In this document: positions 1-5,539 of the stretch, one piece after another
How positions within the stretch are numbered: the first letter of the stretch is position 1
Layout: every line of letters begins with the position of its first letter
From: Candidatus Methylomirabilota bacterium
GTDB lineage: Bacteria; Methylomirabilota; Methylomirabilia; Methylomirabilales; Methylomirabilaceae
Direction: 5' to 3'
DNA length: 6,433 bases
Assembly (NCBI GenBank): GCA_016200385.1
Contig: JACQEV010000192.1
Location: 1 to 6,433, forward strand
Made by a program: the position numbers and the translations under genes
Notes under the pieces: generated by a model
What the model saw: the letters and a program-made list of their open reading frames with translations, nothing else
What the model was told of the DNA's origin: nothing
The model's database searches: none

Positions 1-200
1 GGAACGGTTGTCCGCTTCGCGGGACGGGCGCGCCCCCGTTGGGGGACGGAGGGCGATGGCTTGGGGGCCTCAGCCTCGACAAGTCTCACGACCAAGGGAT
101 GTTCGGGAAGGGGTGCGGGATGAAGTCCGATCGTCCCCACGGCGAACACTACCAGGAGGTGAAACCCGACTGAGACCAGGAGGAAGCGGCCAAACTGCAC
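1..200 (-). CDS. tonB: Energy transducer TonB, N-terminal fragment (runs off left edge)
   Basis: TonB couples the proton-motive force of the inner membrane (through ExbB-ExbD) to outer-membrane receptors. The visible 66 codons encode a short cytoplasmic tail and one membrane helix at about residues 6-24. The helix carries the Ser-x-x-x-His pair characteristic of TonB helices (SVGFH, S10 and H14; compare S16/H20 in E. coli TonB). It is followed by PLVVRLVEA (residues 36-44) and a Pro/Arg/Lys-rich stretch (APKPSPSVPQRGRARP), the start of the periplasm-spanning linker. The C-terminal receptor-binding domain lies outside the window. No ATG is available. GTG at 200 is chosen because third-position GC rises there and the tail length is normal for TonB, but its Shine-Dalgarno is weak. 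An in-frame TTG at 287 would add 29 residues, and the frame stays open to about 455. It lies downstream of a TonB-dependent receptor on the same strand, which supports the call. Confidence 0.78.
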   Translation of the reverse strand, partial: MQFGRFLLVSVGFHLLVVFAVGTIGLHPAPLPEHPLVVRLVEAEAPKPSPSVPQRGRARPAKRTTV

Positions 201-303
201 CGGGTCACCAGTCGAGCCGAGCAGACCTGGATCGCCAAGAGCGATGACGCTTCCAGGGCGATCGATGGGAACATCCCTTGTGTTCAATCGAAAACTCGCT
301 CTT

Positions 304-330
304 CCCTCACAATGAAGACCGCAGTGAGGG
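304..330 (-). promoter_or_regulatory. Stem-loop in the tonB leader
   Basis: CCCTCAC (304-310) and GTGAGGG (324-330) form a perfect 7-bp stem with a 13-nt loop. On the minus-strand transcript the GAGGG, a possible Shine-Dalgarno, is inside the stem. If translation began at the TTG at 287, this hairpin could mask the site. With GTG at 200 it is simply part of a leader of about 170 nt. It has no U-tract, so it is not an intrinsic terminator. Function unknown. Confidence 0.35.
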
Positions 331-375
331 CGGCGAAGCGTTGGCAACCTGACCCTCCCTCGGAAGGCGCCGATT

Positions 376-403
376 ATTGTACCCCATCGTGATTCCTGGT
401 CAA
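376..403 (-). promoter_or_regulatory. Candidate sigma70-type promoter for tonB
   Basis: On the minus strand, TTGACC (plus 398-403) matches the -35 consensus at 5 of 6 positions. It is separated by 16 bp from TACAAT (plus 376-381), which matches the -10 consensus at 5 of 6. Transcription would start near position 369 and run toward tonB, after the receptor's stop codon. It would let tonB be expressed independently of the receptor operon. The -35 element lies within an inverted repeat (389-433), so it may be controlled by a DNA-binding protein. Confidence 0.5.
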
Positions 404-433
404 GGTGACTCAGTGAGCCACCCCTTGAATCAC
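389..433. repeat. Nested inverted repeat overlapping the tonB -35 box
   Basis: Three nested arms are visible: GTGAT (389-393) with ATCAC (429-433); TCAAGG (400-405) with CCTTGA (423-428); and an inner near-perfect palindrome, TG.CTCA-G-TGAG.CA (406-420), with one mismatched pair. It follows the receptor's stop codon by 66 nt. As DNA it could be an operator, because it covers the -35 box. As RNA it could be a 3'-end stabilising stem-loop of the receptor message. There is no T-run on either side, so I do not call it a rho-independent terminator. Confidence 0.5.
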
Positions 434-498
434 CTGAGCCAAGAACGCCAATCCCAGGAACTGCTCAGCATTTCGCTTCTCCAGCTTGATTGGTTTGA

Positions 499-2613
499 TC
501 AGAATTCCAGCCTTGCACCACCTTGGATTGAGAATGGCGTCCCGATTTTGAGGATGCCTCCTCCCTTGTCGGTGTCGTATTGCCGGTCGAAGAGATTCTG
601 GATGGCAAGAAAGATTTGGCCTCCTTTGAAAGTCGGCAGGAACGCAAGCGGGGGGATCGGCTTGGAAAGGGTGAGGTCTACGACATAATAGCCTGCAAGC
701 TTATCCATGTTATCGGCATCCTCGAATTTCTTTCCTTCGTACCGCCACTGGACGAGGACATTGACGAGGGCTGGGTTAGTATATCGCACGCCCACCGTGG
801 CTGAGTGCCACGGGACCTGGGTCAGCCGCTTGCCCTCGAGGTCTCGGTCCTGGGGGCTGTCCATTATGAGTGCCTCAGAGTACAGGTAGCTTCCGGTCAA
901 GGTCCACTGCCGAGTGAGGCGGTACTCCAGGTCGGCCTCAATGCCCCTGATTCGGGCTGAGCCAATGTTTTGCGGCGTTCGCTCATCTTCGTCTCCGACA
1001 GGAACAATGGCACTCCTCAGGTTGTTCCAGTAAGCCGTGATCCGGGCGTTGAGGCCGGGCAATCCCCAGAAGTCGAATCCAAGCTCGCCTCCTTCGAGAA
1101 ATTCCGGCCCAAGCCTGCGGTTCGGCAGAAGCTTTAGGCCTTCCACCGATGACTCTCGGGTGAGCTCGGAGAGCGTCGGTGCCCTAAAGGCCTGGTAGCC
1201 CGCACCGCGCAGCGCAAGTCCGTCAAGGAGCTGATACCGGAAGGCCAGCTTCGGGCTTGTCACCGTCCGATCCTGGTCCGGGATGGGGGTTACTGCGGGC
1301 ACGGTTGCAGTGCTGGCCACGCTGCCGTTGAAGATCTCAAAATGGTCGATCCTGACCCCCAAGGCGATCTGGAGTCGCGGGATCGGCGTATAGACATCCT
1401 GGATGAAGAACCCGAAGAAGTTCTGCTCGCCTTTGCTGACCCTGACCTCGGATATGGCGCCTGAGGGATCAACGAAGGTGTCACGTGTTTCTCCGTCGAT
1501 CAAACGGAAGTCGGTGCCCGCCGTCAGCAGGTGATCGGTGAAGAATCGCCGTGTCCAGGTGAAGGCCCCGCCCACATCTGTCGAGGGCACCTGCTGGATC
1601 TGTTTGACGGATTCCGACGTTCGAGGGTCGTTGATCCGCGAGAATTGTTCGTTGAACGTAGTCAGGTGAGAAAACATAGTGAGCTGCCACTCGCTGCCGT
1701 CGGCTGTCCGCAACGTGCCACCCCCCGCGATGAACCCGCGATCTGTGTCGCTGACCCGAAGCGGGGTTCCAAGGTTTCTGTCTTCAGTGTAGTAGGCGCC
1801 CCGGAGGAAGAGGGAGAGATTGGAAGCGGGGGAGTACTCGAGGCGTCCGTTGAAGGTCTTGTGCTCGGACCCTGAATCCTGATCGATGGGTCCTCGTTGA
1901 TTCGGGGCGATGATATTGTATCCGTCGGTATGCAGGAAATTGCCATACAGGCCGACGCGAAGCGGGCCGACCACATCAGTATAGGAAAGAGTATCGTCGG
2001 TGGTGCCCAGGTTGCCGGCCGAAAGCTTAGTCTCCACCGTCCGCTTCTCGGGAGTTTTGGTGATGATATTGATCACTCCACCCAGCGCAAAGCTGCCCCA
2101 GAGGTTTGAGCCGCCTCCTCGCACCACCTCGATCCGCTCGATGTTCTCCAGCGGCAGCTCGCCCCAGTAGAGGAATCCGCCGAACGCATCGTTCACCGGA
2201 ATCCCGTCGAGCAGCACCAGCGCCCGGCTTGCGCCGCCCGGGCCAACCCCACGCAGCGTGACCCCCTGGGCCTCGGGGTCCTGCTGCGGGGCGGTGAAGA
2301 GGCTGCTCGACCGCCTGAAGGTATTGAAGCCGGGAATCTGCCGCAGCAGGTCGTCCACTGCCAAGGCACCTGACTGGGCGATATCCTCCTTGGTCAAGAC
2401 CGTCACGCTGGCCGGCACCTCCTTCAATTTCATCTCTGTTCGTGTCGCCGTCACCACGACCGGTTCCAACTCAACGGCTTGGCCCTGTGGTTGAGCCGGT
2501 GTCGTTGATTCCGTGGGGCGCTCTGCCGCTATGCCGACGTGTGTCGGCCAGCAGGCAATGAGGGAAAGAAGCAAGAGTCGAACCCACACAGTATGGCGGT
2601 TGGCGTGGCTCAT
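499..2613 (-). CDS. TonB-dependent outer-membrane receptor (BtuB/Cir-like)
   Basis: This is a 704-residue gated outer-membrane channel for active uptake of a scarce ligand such as a metal chelate, siderophore or cobalamin. Order of parts: a signal peptide (hydrophobic about 11-22, likely cleavage near GIAA at 27-30), a TonB box (PVVVTAT, 51-57), a plug domain (about 64-188, with LVLLDGIPVND at 132-142, IERIEVVRGG at 158-167 and GGVINIITK at 178-186), then a beta-barrel to the end. The last residue is Phe, as expected of the outer-membrane insertion signal. The start at 2613 has a good Shine-Dalgarno (GAGGGG, 6 nt spacing). An in-frame ATG at 2652 has none and would add 13 non-hydrophobic residues before the signal peptide. 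It lies 184 nt after an ANTAR response-regulator gene, with a terminator and tandem hairpins between, so expression is probably set by antitermination. tonB follows. Ligand cannot be assigned. Confidence 0.95.
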   Translation of the reverse strand: MSHANRHTVWVRLLLLSLIACWPTHVGIAAERPTESTTPAQPQGQAVELEPVVVTATRTEMKLKEVPASVTVLTKEDIAQSGALAVDDLLRQIPGFNTFRRSSSLFTAPQQDPEAQGVTLRGVGPGGASRALVLLDGIPVNDAFGGFLYWGELPLENIERIEVVRGGGSNLWGSFALGGVINIITKTPEKRTVETKLSAGNLGTTDDTLSYTDVVGPLRVGLYGNFLHTDGYNIIAPNQRGPIDQDSGSEHKTFNGRLEYSPASNLSLFLRGAYYTEDRNLGTPLRVSDTDRGFIAGGGTLRTADGSEWQLTMFSHLTTFNEQFSRINDPRTSESVKQIQQVPSTDVGGAFTWTRRFFTDHLLTAGTDFRLIDGETRDTFVDPSGAISEVRVSKGEQNFFGFFIQDVYTPIPRLQIALGVRIDHFEIFNGSVASTATVPAVTPIPDQDRTVTSPKLAFRYQLLDGLALRGAGYQAFRAPTLSELTRESSVEGLKLLPNRRLGPEFLEGGELGFDFWGLPGLNARITAYWNNLRSAIVPVGDEDERTPQNIGSARIRGIEADLEYRLTRQWTLTGSYLYSEALIMDSPQDRDLEGKRLTQVPWHSATVGVRYTNPALVNVLVQWRYEGKKFEDADNMDKLAGYYVVDLTLSKPIPPLAFLPTFKGGQIFLAIQNLFDRQYDTDKGGGILKIGTPFSIQGGARLEF

Positions 2614-2642
2614 GGCACTCCCCTCTGTCGAGTCGGATAGAC

Positions 2643-2676
2643 CCAATGACATTGATTGGCAATATCTCGCCGAGAT
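2643..2676 (-). repeat. Two small stem-loops between terminator and receptor start
   Basis: CCAAT (2643-2647) pairs with ATTGG (2655-2659) around a 7-nt loop. Separately, ATCTC (2664-2668) pairs with GAGAT (2672-2676) around a 3-nt loop. Both would fold in read-through mRNA just upstream of the receptor ribosome-binding site. The first loop contains the alternative in-frame ATG at 2652. They may be 5'-end structures that affect stability or translation, or chance. No function is assigned. Confidence 0.35.
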
Positions 2677-2687
2677 CCGTCACCCTG

Positions 2688-2729
2688 AAAAGAAAAACGC
2701 CTCGCAAGGAACAGGTTCCCATGCGAGGC
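2688..2729 (-). terminator. Intrinsic terminator in the receptor leader
   Basis: On the minus-strand RNA, a perfect 7-bp stem (GCCTCGC/GCGAGGC, arms at plus 2723-2729 and 2699-2705) encloses a further GGAA-CCTG-TTCC hairpin. It is followed at once by the U-rich tract GTTTTTCTTTT (plus 2698-2688). This is a strong rho-independent terminator between the response-regulator gene and the receptor gene. Because its 5' arm also forms one strand of a competing upstream hairpin (2725-2740), it looks conditional and not simply the end of the kinase-regulator operon. Confidence 0.9.
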
Positions 2730-2769
2730 ATTATGGCCTCAAGAAAGAAGGCGAGACGGCCTTCTCTCC
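2725..2769 (-). promoter_or_regulatory. Tandem hexaloop hairpins, probable ANTAR antiterminator target
   Basis: Read on the minus strand, the first hairpin is AGAAGGC-[CGTCTC]-GCCTTCT (plus 2746-2765, extendable with wobble pairs to 2742-2769). The second is GAGGC-[CATAAT]-GCCTC (plus 2725-2740). Cores are 5 nt apart. Both have six-base loops and share the pattern RAGGC-C-N5-GCCTY. The 3' strand of the second hairpin is the 5' strand of the terminator (2723-2729), so only one can form. ANTAR proteins are known to bind two successive hexaloop hairpins and prevent formation of an overlapping terminator. The gene for such a protein ends 28 nt upstream. The known sites usually carry A at loop position 1 and G at position 4. 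These loops carry C1 with C4 or A4, so this would be a variant site. Structure is seen; binding is inferred. Confidence 0.68.
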
Positions 2770-2797
2770 GAATCAGCTACTTCAGTGGCAACGGATA

Positions 2798-3487
2798 CTA
2801 CTGAGCCCTCGGCAGGTTGTCAAGCCTTTTTTCCAGCTCCATGAAGAACGCGTCTTTTGCGACGATCTCCGAGGCGGTATCCTGCAATGTGCGCTGTTCG
2901 CTCCGGCTCTTATCCCGGAGAAGGTTCAGCGCTCGATCGGCGGGAAGGCCAAGGCGTTTCATCAGGATACTTCGGGCGCGATCCACGAGTTTCCAGGCCT
3001 CGAGCTTTTGCTGGGCCAGTTTTAGCTCACGGGTCCGCTGCTCGACCTCTTGACATAGGGTCCGATTTTCTTCTTCGAGCTCCCGCATCAATTCCTTATC
3101 TTGGAGCAATTGTCTCCTGCGCGCGAGAGCCTTTTGCACCGCCTCGCTCAGGACATCGAGTGTCTCGAGGGGTTTCAAGAGGTAGTCATACGCGCCTTCC
3201 TCTCGGAGGGCCGCAATCGCATTCTCGAAGGTTCCATGTGCGGTCAGGACGATGATCGCCACGTCGGGTCGGAGGCGACGAGCCTCCTTCAGCAGCGCCA
3301 GGCCATCCATCTCCGGCATCTTCATGTCGGTGAGGATGAGGGAGAACGCCTCCTCCCTCAACTGCCTTACGGCTGCCCCCGCCTCTGAGGCCGTAGCCAC
3401 CTCATAACCTGCTTCGGTCAAACACCGCTGGAGAAAATGGAGGATCTGAACATCATCATCGACCACCAAGATTCGATCATTCCCCAT
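2798..3487 (-). CDS. Response regulator with receiver and ANTAR RNA-binding domains
   Basis: This 229-residue protein probably acts as a phosphorylation-switched transcription antiterminator. Residues 4-118 are a receiver domain with acidic pocket D10-D12, phosphoacceptor D54 (LTDMKMPEMDG), T82 and K105 (LLKP). Residues about 118-165 are a charged coiled coil (ELMRELEEENRTL...), the usual dimerising linker. Residues about 165-212 match an ANTAR domain: LVDRARSILMKRLGL, ALNLLRDKSR and LQDTASEIV correspond to the conserved three-helix pattern (AKG.LM, A...LR..S, .L..VA..I). There is no AAA+ or helix-turn-helix DNA-binding output. ATG at 3487 is chosen because the receiver begins there and GGGAGG lies upstream at good spacing. 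The frame continues upstream to 3730, but that part is antisense-like and lies inside the kinase gene. The start overlaps the kinase's end by 11 nt, implying translational coupling. It lacks the N-terminal pseudo-receiver of AmiR and the nitrate-sensing domain of NasR, and resembles EutV in layout. Confidence 0.93.
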   Translation of the reverse strand: MGNDRILVVDDDVQILHFLQRCLTEAGYEVATASEAGAAVRQLREEAFSLILTDMKMPEMDGLALLKEARRLRPDVAIIVLTAHGTFENAIAALREEGAYDYLLKPLETLDVLSEAVQKALARRRQLLQDKELMRELEEENRTLCQEVEQRTRELKLAQQKLEAWKLVDRARSILMKRLGLPADRALNLLRDKSRSEQRTLQDTASEIVAKDAFFMELEKRLDNLPRAQ

Positions 3488-5054
3488 CTTGTGTTTTCCC
3501 TCCCGTTCCAAGGACGACTGTGAACCGGGCTCCTCGCCCCGGTTCGCTCTCCACATTGATCTTCCCGCCGTGGGCCTGGATGAGGCCAAGGGCGATGGAA
3601 AGGCCAAGGCCGGTTCCCGAGCCAACCGCCTTGGTGGTGAAAAACGGATCGAAAATCCTGGGAAGGATGTCAGCGGCGATCCCAGGGCCGGTATCCTCGA
3701 ATGAGACCTCGACAGTGTTTTCATGCGCATTGTGGCTTCCGACTGTCAACGCGCCTCCTCCGGCCTCGTCAAGAGCGTCCCGGGCATTGGTGATGATATT
3801 CACGAAGACCTGGGTAAGCTGGATAGGATCCCCCCAGATCCTGGGCAGGGCGTGGCCGAGCTCCAGCCTGACCTCAATCTTGTGAAGGCGAAGTTGCTCG
3901 GCTAGAAGGGCAAAGGAGCTGTGAATGACAGAATTGATGTCTATCGCTTGACATTCGCCGGTCGATTTCCTGGAAAAATCCTTGAGCTGCTGAATGATCA
4001 TTGTCATTCGGGAGGTTTCTGCTTCGATGATCTCGATCTCTTCTCGGGCCTTGGGGCGGATCTCGTTCTCCTTACGCAAAAGTCTCTGCGCGTACCCTCT
4101 GATCAACATGAGCGGTTGGTTGAGCTCATGCGCCACCCCTGCGGCCAGCGTGCCGATCGAGGCGAGCTTCTCGGACTGAATCAGTTGGGCTTGCGCCTCC
4201 CGGTTTCGCCGAAGGCTCTCCTCGAGATCGGCCTGTTTCCTGGCCAAGTGGACATGCTGCGTCTCGAGAGTAGTTGCCATTTCATTGAAAGCATCGCGTA
4301 GCTCTCCCAGTTCGTCGCTTCCAGGGAACGAAACCCGATGCGTCAGCTCCGCCCGCTTCCAGGCCAGGGCGCCTTCCCTAAGAAGGCTGATCGGTCTGAG
4401 CAAGTAGCGTCTGGTCATCCAGAGAATGAGCAGAAGCGATAGGATGGCGATCAGGATCGCCTCCCAGGTCAATTCCAGTGCCAGTGTATGGGGCTGGGCT
4501 TCCACCGTGGCATAAGGGGATCGCAGAAGAAGGACACCTTTCTTCGCATCTCCGGTCTCCACAGGAACGGCCACCCAGAATGCCGAAATCACGCCGGGCT
4601 CGACGAACTCGCGCATCCTCCCGTCTGACATAGTGAGGCGTATCTCGTTCCCGGGATCTCGGGTGAATGTCTTTCCCACCTCTCCTGAGATGCTCCCTGC
4701 GAGCACCGTAAGATTGAAGTCCAAGATCAACATGTCCAGTTCTTCCAGGGGGCGGAAAGAACGGGTCTGACTCATGAGGGCGTCGGTGCGAGTTGCCGCA
4801 AGTCGCTCGACAAAGGCTTGGAGTGTCTTCGGGGATTCCCAGAGCGTGGGATCTTCGAGGCTCGCGCGGAGGAGCATTGCCATAGATCGGGCTTGGTTCT
4901 TCGCAAGGTTCGCGAGAAGGGCCTTCTGCTCACGGATCCCTTCGAGGAGGAAGAAACCAATCAGGCTGGCGACGGCAAGAAGGACTCCGAGCGAAACCTT
5001 CTGGTTTAGTGTGAGCTGTGTTCGCTGACTACGACGACTCGCCCATGGGGGCAT
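3477..5054 (-). CDS. Membrane sensor histidine kinase
   Basis: A 525-residue inner-membrane kinase that should phosphorylate the overlapping ANTAR response regulator. Order of parts: short cytoplasmic tail; first membrane helix about 19-38; periplasmic sensor segment about 39-194 that I do not recognise as a named fold (the length and paired helices would suit a Cache- or four-helix-type sensor); second membrane helix about 196-213; HAMP linker about 213-266 (LLRPISLLREGA, DELGELRDAFNEM); coiled coil about 265-295; dimerisation and phosphoacceptor domain with H309 in GVAHELNQPL; ATPase domain with N box NIITNARDAL (419-428), G1 EDTGPGI (453-459), F box FDPFFTT (468-474) and G2 GTGLGLS (480-486). 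All catalytic motifs are intact. ATG at 5054 has GGGAG about 9 nt upstream. The HELNQPL motif is typical of NtrB-like kinases, which are normally paired with DNA-binding AAA+ regulators, unlike here. The signal is unknown. Confidence 0.94.
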   Translation of the reverse strand: MPPWASRRSQRTQLTLNQKVSLGVLLAVASLIGFFLLEGIREQKALLANLAKNQARSMAMLLRASLEDPTLWESPKTLQAFVERLAATRTDALMSQTRSFRPLEELDMLILDFNLTVLAGSISGEVGKTFTRDPGNEIRLTMSDGRMREFVEPGVISAFWVAVPVETGDAKKGVLLLRSPYATVEAQPHTLALELTWEAILIAILSLLLILWMTRRYLLRPISLLREGALAWKRAELTHRVSFPGSDELGELRDAFNEMATTLETQHVHLARKQADLEESLRRNREAQAQLIQSEKLASIGTLAAGVAHELNQPLMLIRGYAQRLLRKENEIRPKAREEIEIIEAETSRMTMIIQQLKDFSRKSTGECQAIDINSVIHSSFALLAEQLRLHKIEVRLELGHALPRIWGDPIQLTQVFVNIITNARDALDEAGGGALTVGSHNAHENTVEVSFEDTGPGIAADILPRIFDPFFTTKAVGSGTGLGLSIALGLIQAHGGKINVESEPGRGARFTVVLGTGGKTQDGE

Positions 5055-5107
5055 TGTGCCAAACTCCCGGCAGGTAGGTTTCCTCGCCGTTTCACACCTA
5101 TCAACCC

Positions 5108-5136
5108 TGTATAATAGTAATAGTATATTGTGTCAG
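5108..5136 (-). promoter_or_regulatory. Candidate promoter of the kinase-regulator operon
   Basis: On the minus strand, CTGACA (plus 5131-5136, 5 of 6 to the -35 consensus) is followed after 17 bp by TATACA (plus 5108-5113). The spacer is very AT-rich. Transcription would begin near 5100, about 46 nt before the kinase ATG. Other -10-like hexamers (TATACT, TATTAT on this strand; TATAAT on the plus strand at 5110-5115) overlap, so the exact site is uncertain, and a start toward purM cannot be ruled out. Confidence 0.42.
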
Positions 5137-5280
5137 GTTCGTGGCCCTGGCAGTTGGCAGCTCCTCACGGACCTGCGCCCACGCCGTCGATACGCGGCAA
5201 GGACAACAGCAAACCCCGACGGTCGCGGAGGCTCAATATACCACAACGATTTCTTGCGTGAGTCAAGCCGATTCTTACGT

Positions 5281-5302
5281 GTTGTGAGACAACTCAGTTG
5301 TC
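5281..5302. repeat. Alternating GTTGT/ACAAC dyads upstream of purM
   Basis: GTTGT (5281-5285), ACAAC (5289-5293) and GTTGT (5297-5301) lie at an exact 8-bp period with 3-bp spacers. Each neighbouring pair forms an inverted repeat, and the second extends to a perfect GACAAC-TCA-GTTGTC. Further ACAAC copies lie at 5203, 5243, 5353 and 5363. The arrangement resembles a multi-site protein-binding region, but no known operator is recognised. Confidence 0.4.
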
Positions 5303-5351
5303 CGCCATTTTGAACATCTGCCAAAGATCAGAGACTGTTGATGTGGTAAAT

Positions 5352-5371
5352 AACAACAGGAAACAACAGGA
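5352..5371. repeat. Two-copy 10-bp tandem repeat
   Basis: AACAACAGGA occurs twice with no spacer, which puts the copies one DNA helical turn apart on the same face. An opposing CTGTTG lies at 5335-5340, giving an inverted CAACAG arm. It sits just before a TTGACA hexamer upstream of purM. It could be a regulator site or simple slippage. Confidence 0.5.
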
Positions 5372-5391
5372 AATGTCTTGACAGGACACCG

Positions 5392-5408
5392 TACGATCTT
5401 CCATCGTA
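5392..5408 (+). repeat. Small hairpin in the purM upstream region
   Basis: TACGAT (5392-5397) and ATCGTA (5403-5408) form a perfect 6-bp stem with a 5-base loop (CTTCC), starting 8 bp after TTGACA. There is no T-run, so it is not a terminator. It could be a DNA operator or a 5'-leader stem-loop. Confidence 0.3.
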
Positions 5409-5539
5409 GATGTCGCCCCGGGGGTTGCAGTCTCGTGTTTCGCGGATGGTCCTCCGTCTCTCCTTCGGCGCTGGGGAGGCAGATTGAGCGGTCGGCATCG
5501 TGGTACTTCCGAAACGCAATGCTTCAGTGAGTGAATCCT

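Larger units (their letters stand above)
5055..5539. other. Divergent intergenic region without a convincing gene
   Basis: The 485 bases between the kinase and purM starts have no frame with a credible start, codon pattern or recognisable product. The region contains an AT-rich stretch (5108-5130), a candidate promoter toward the kinase, alternating GTTGT/ACAAC motifs (5281-5302), a 10-bp tandem repeat (5352-5371), a consensus -35 hexamer TTGACA (5378-5383) with no good -10 at 16-18 bp, and a small hairpin (5392-5408). The last 130 bases before purM (5409-5539) show GC-rich patches but no RNA element that I recognise. Confidence 0.6.

Noticed and set aside
8..247. Plus-strand open frame of 79 codons, and another plus frame ending in TGA at 171
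   Set aside because: Both are antisense to the TonB helix and proline-rich region. Their products are Arg/Gly-rich and unrecognisable.
389..433. Inverted repeat after the receptor gene as an intrinsic terminator
   Set aside because: No U-rich tract follows in either direction. An operator or mRNA-stabilising structure is a better description.
2604..2613. Possible lipoprotein interpretation of the receptor N-terminus (LIAC at residues 18-21)
   Set aside because: It loosely fits a lipobox, but TonB-dependent receptors normally use signal peptidase I, and a plausible GIAA cleavage site follows within ten residues.
2784..2790. GCCACTG on the minus strand, similar to the 3' conserved element of cobalamin riboswitches
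   Set aside because: The sequence before it is the coding end of the response regulator, and the other conserved riboswitch blocks are absent, so this heptamer is a chance match.
3488..3730. N-terminal extension of the response regulator (81 residues)
   Set aside because: It lies inside the kinase coding region in another frame, is low-complexity Ser/Arg/Pro-rich, and the receiver domain and Shine-Dalgarno place the start at 3487.
5056..5313. Plus-strand open frame of 85 codons in the intergenic region
   Set aside because: No Shine-Dalgarno, mixed codon use, no recognisable product, and it crosses the candidate kinase promoter.
5410..5487. Twenty-five-codon upstream frame before purM
   Set aside because: No ribosome-binding site, Arg/Ser-rich product, and no feature suggesting a leader peptide.
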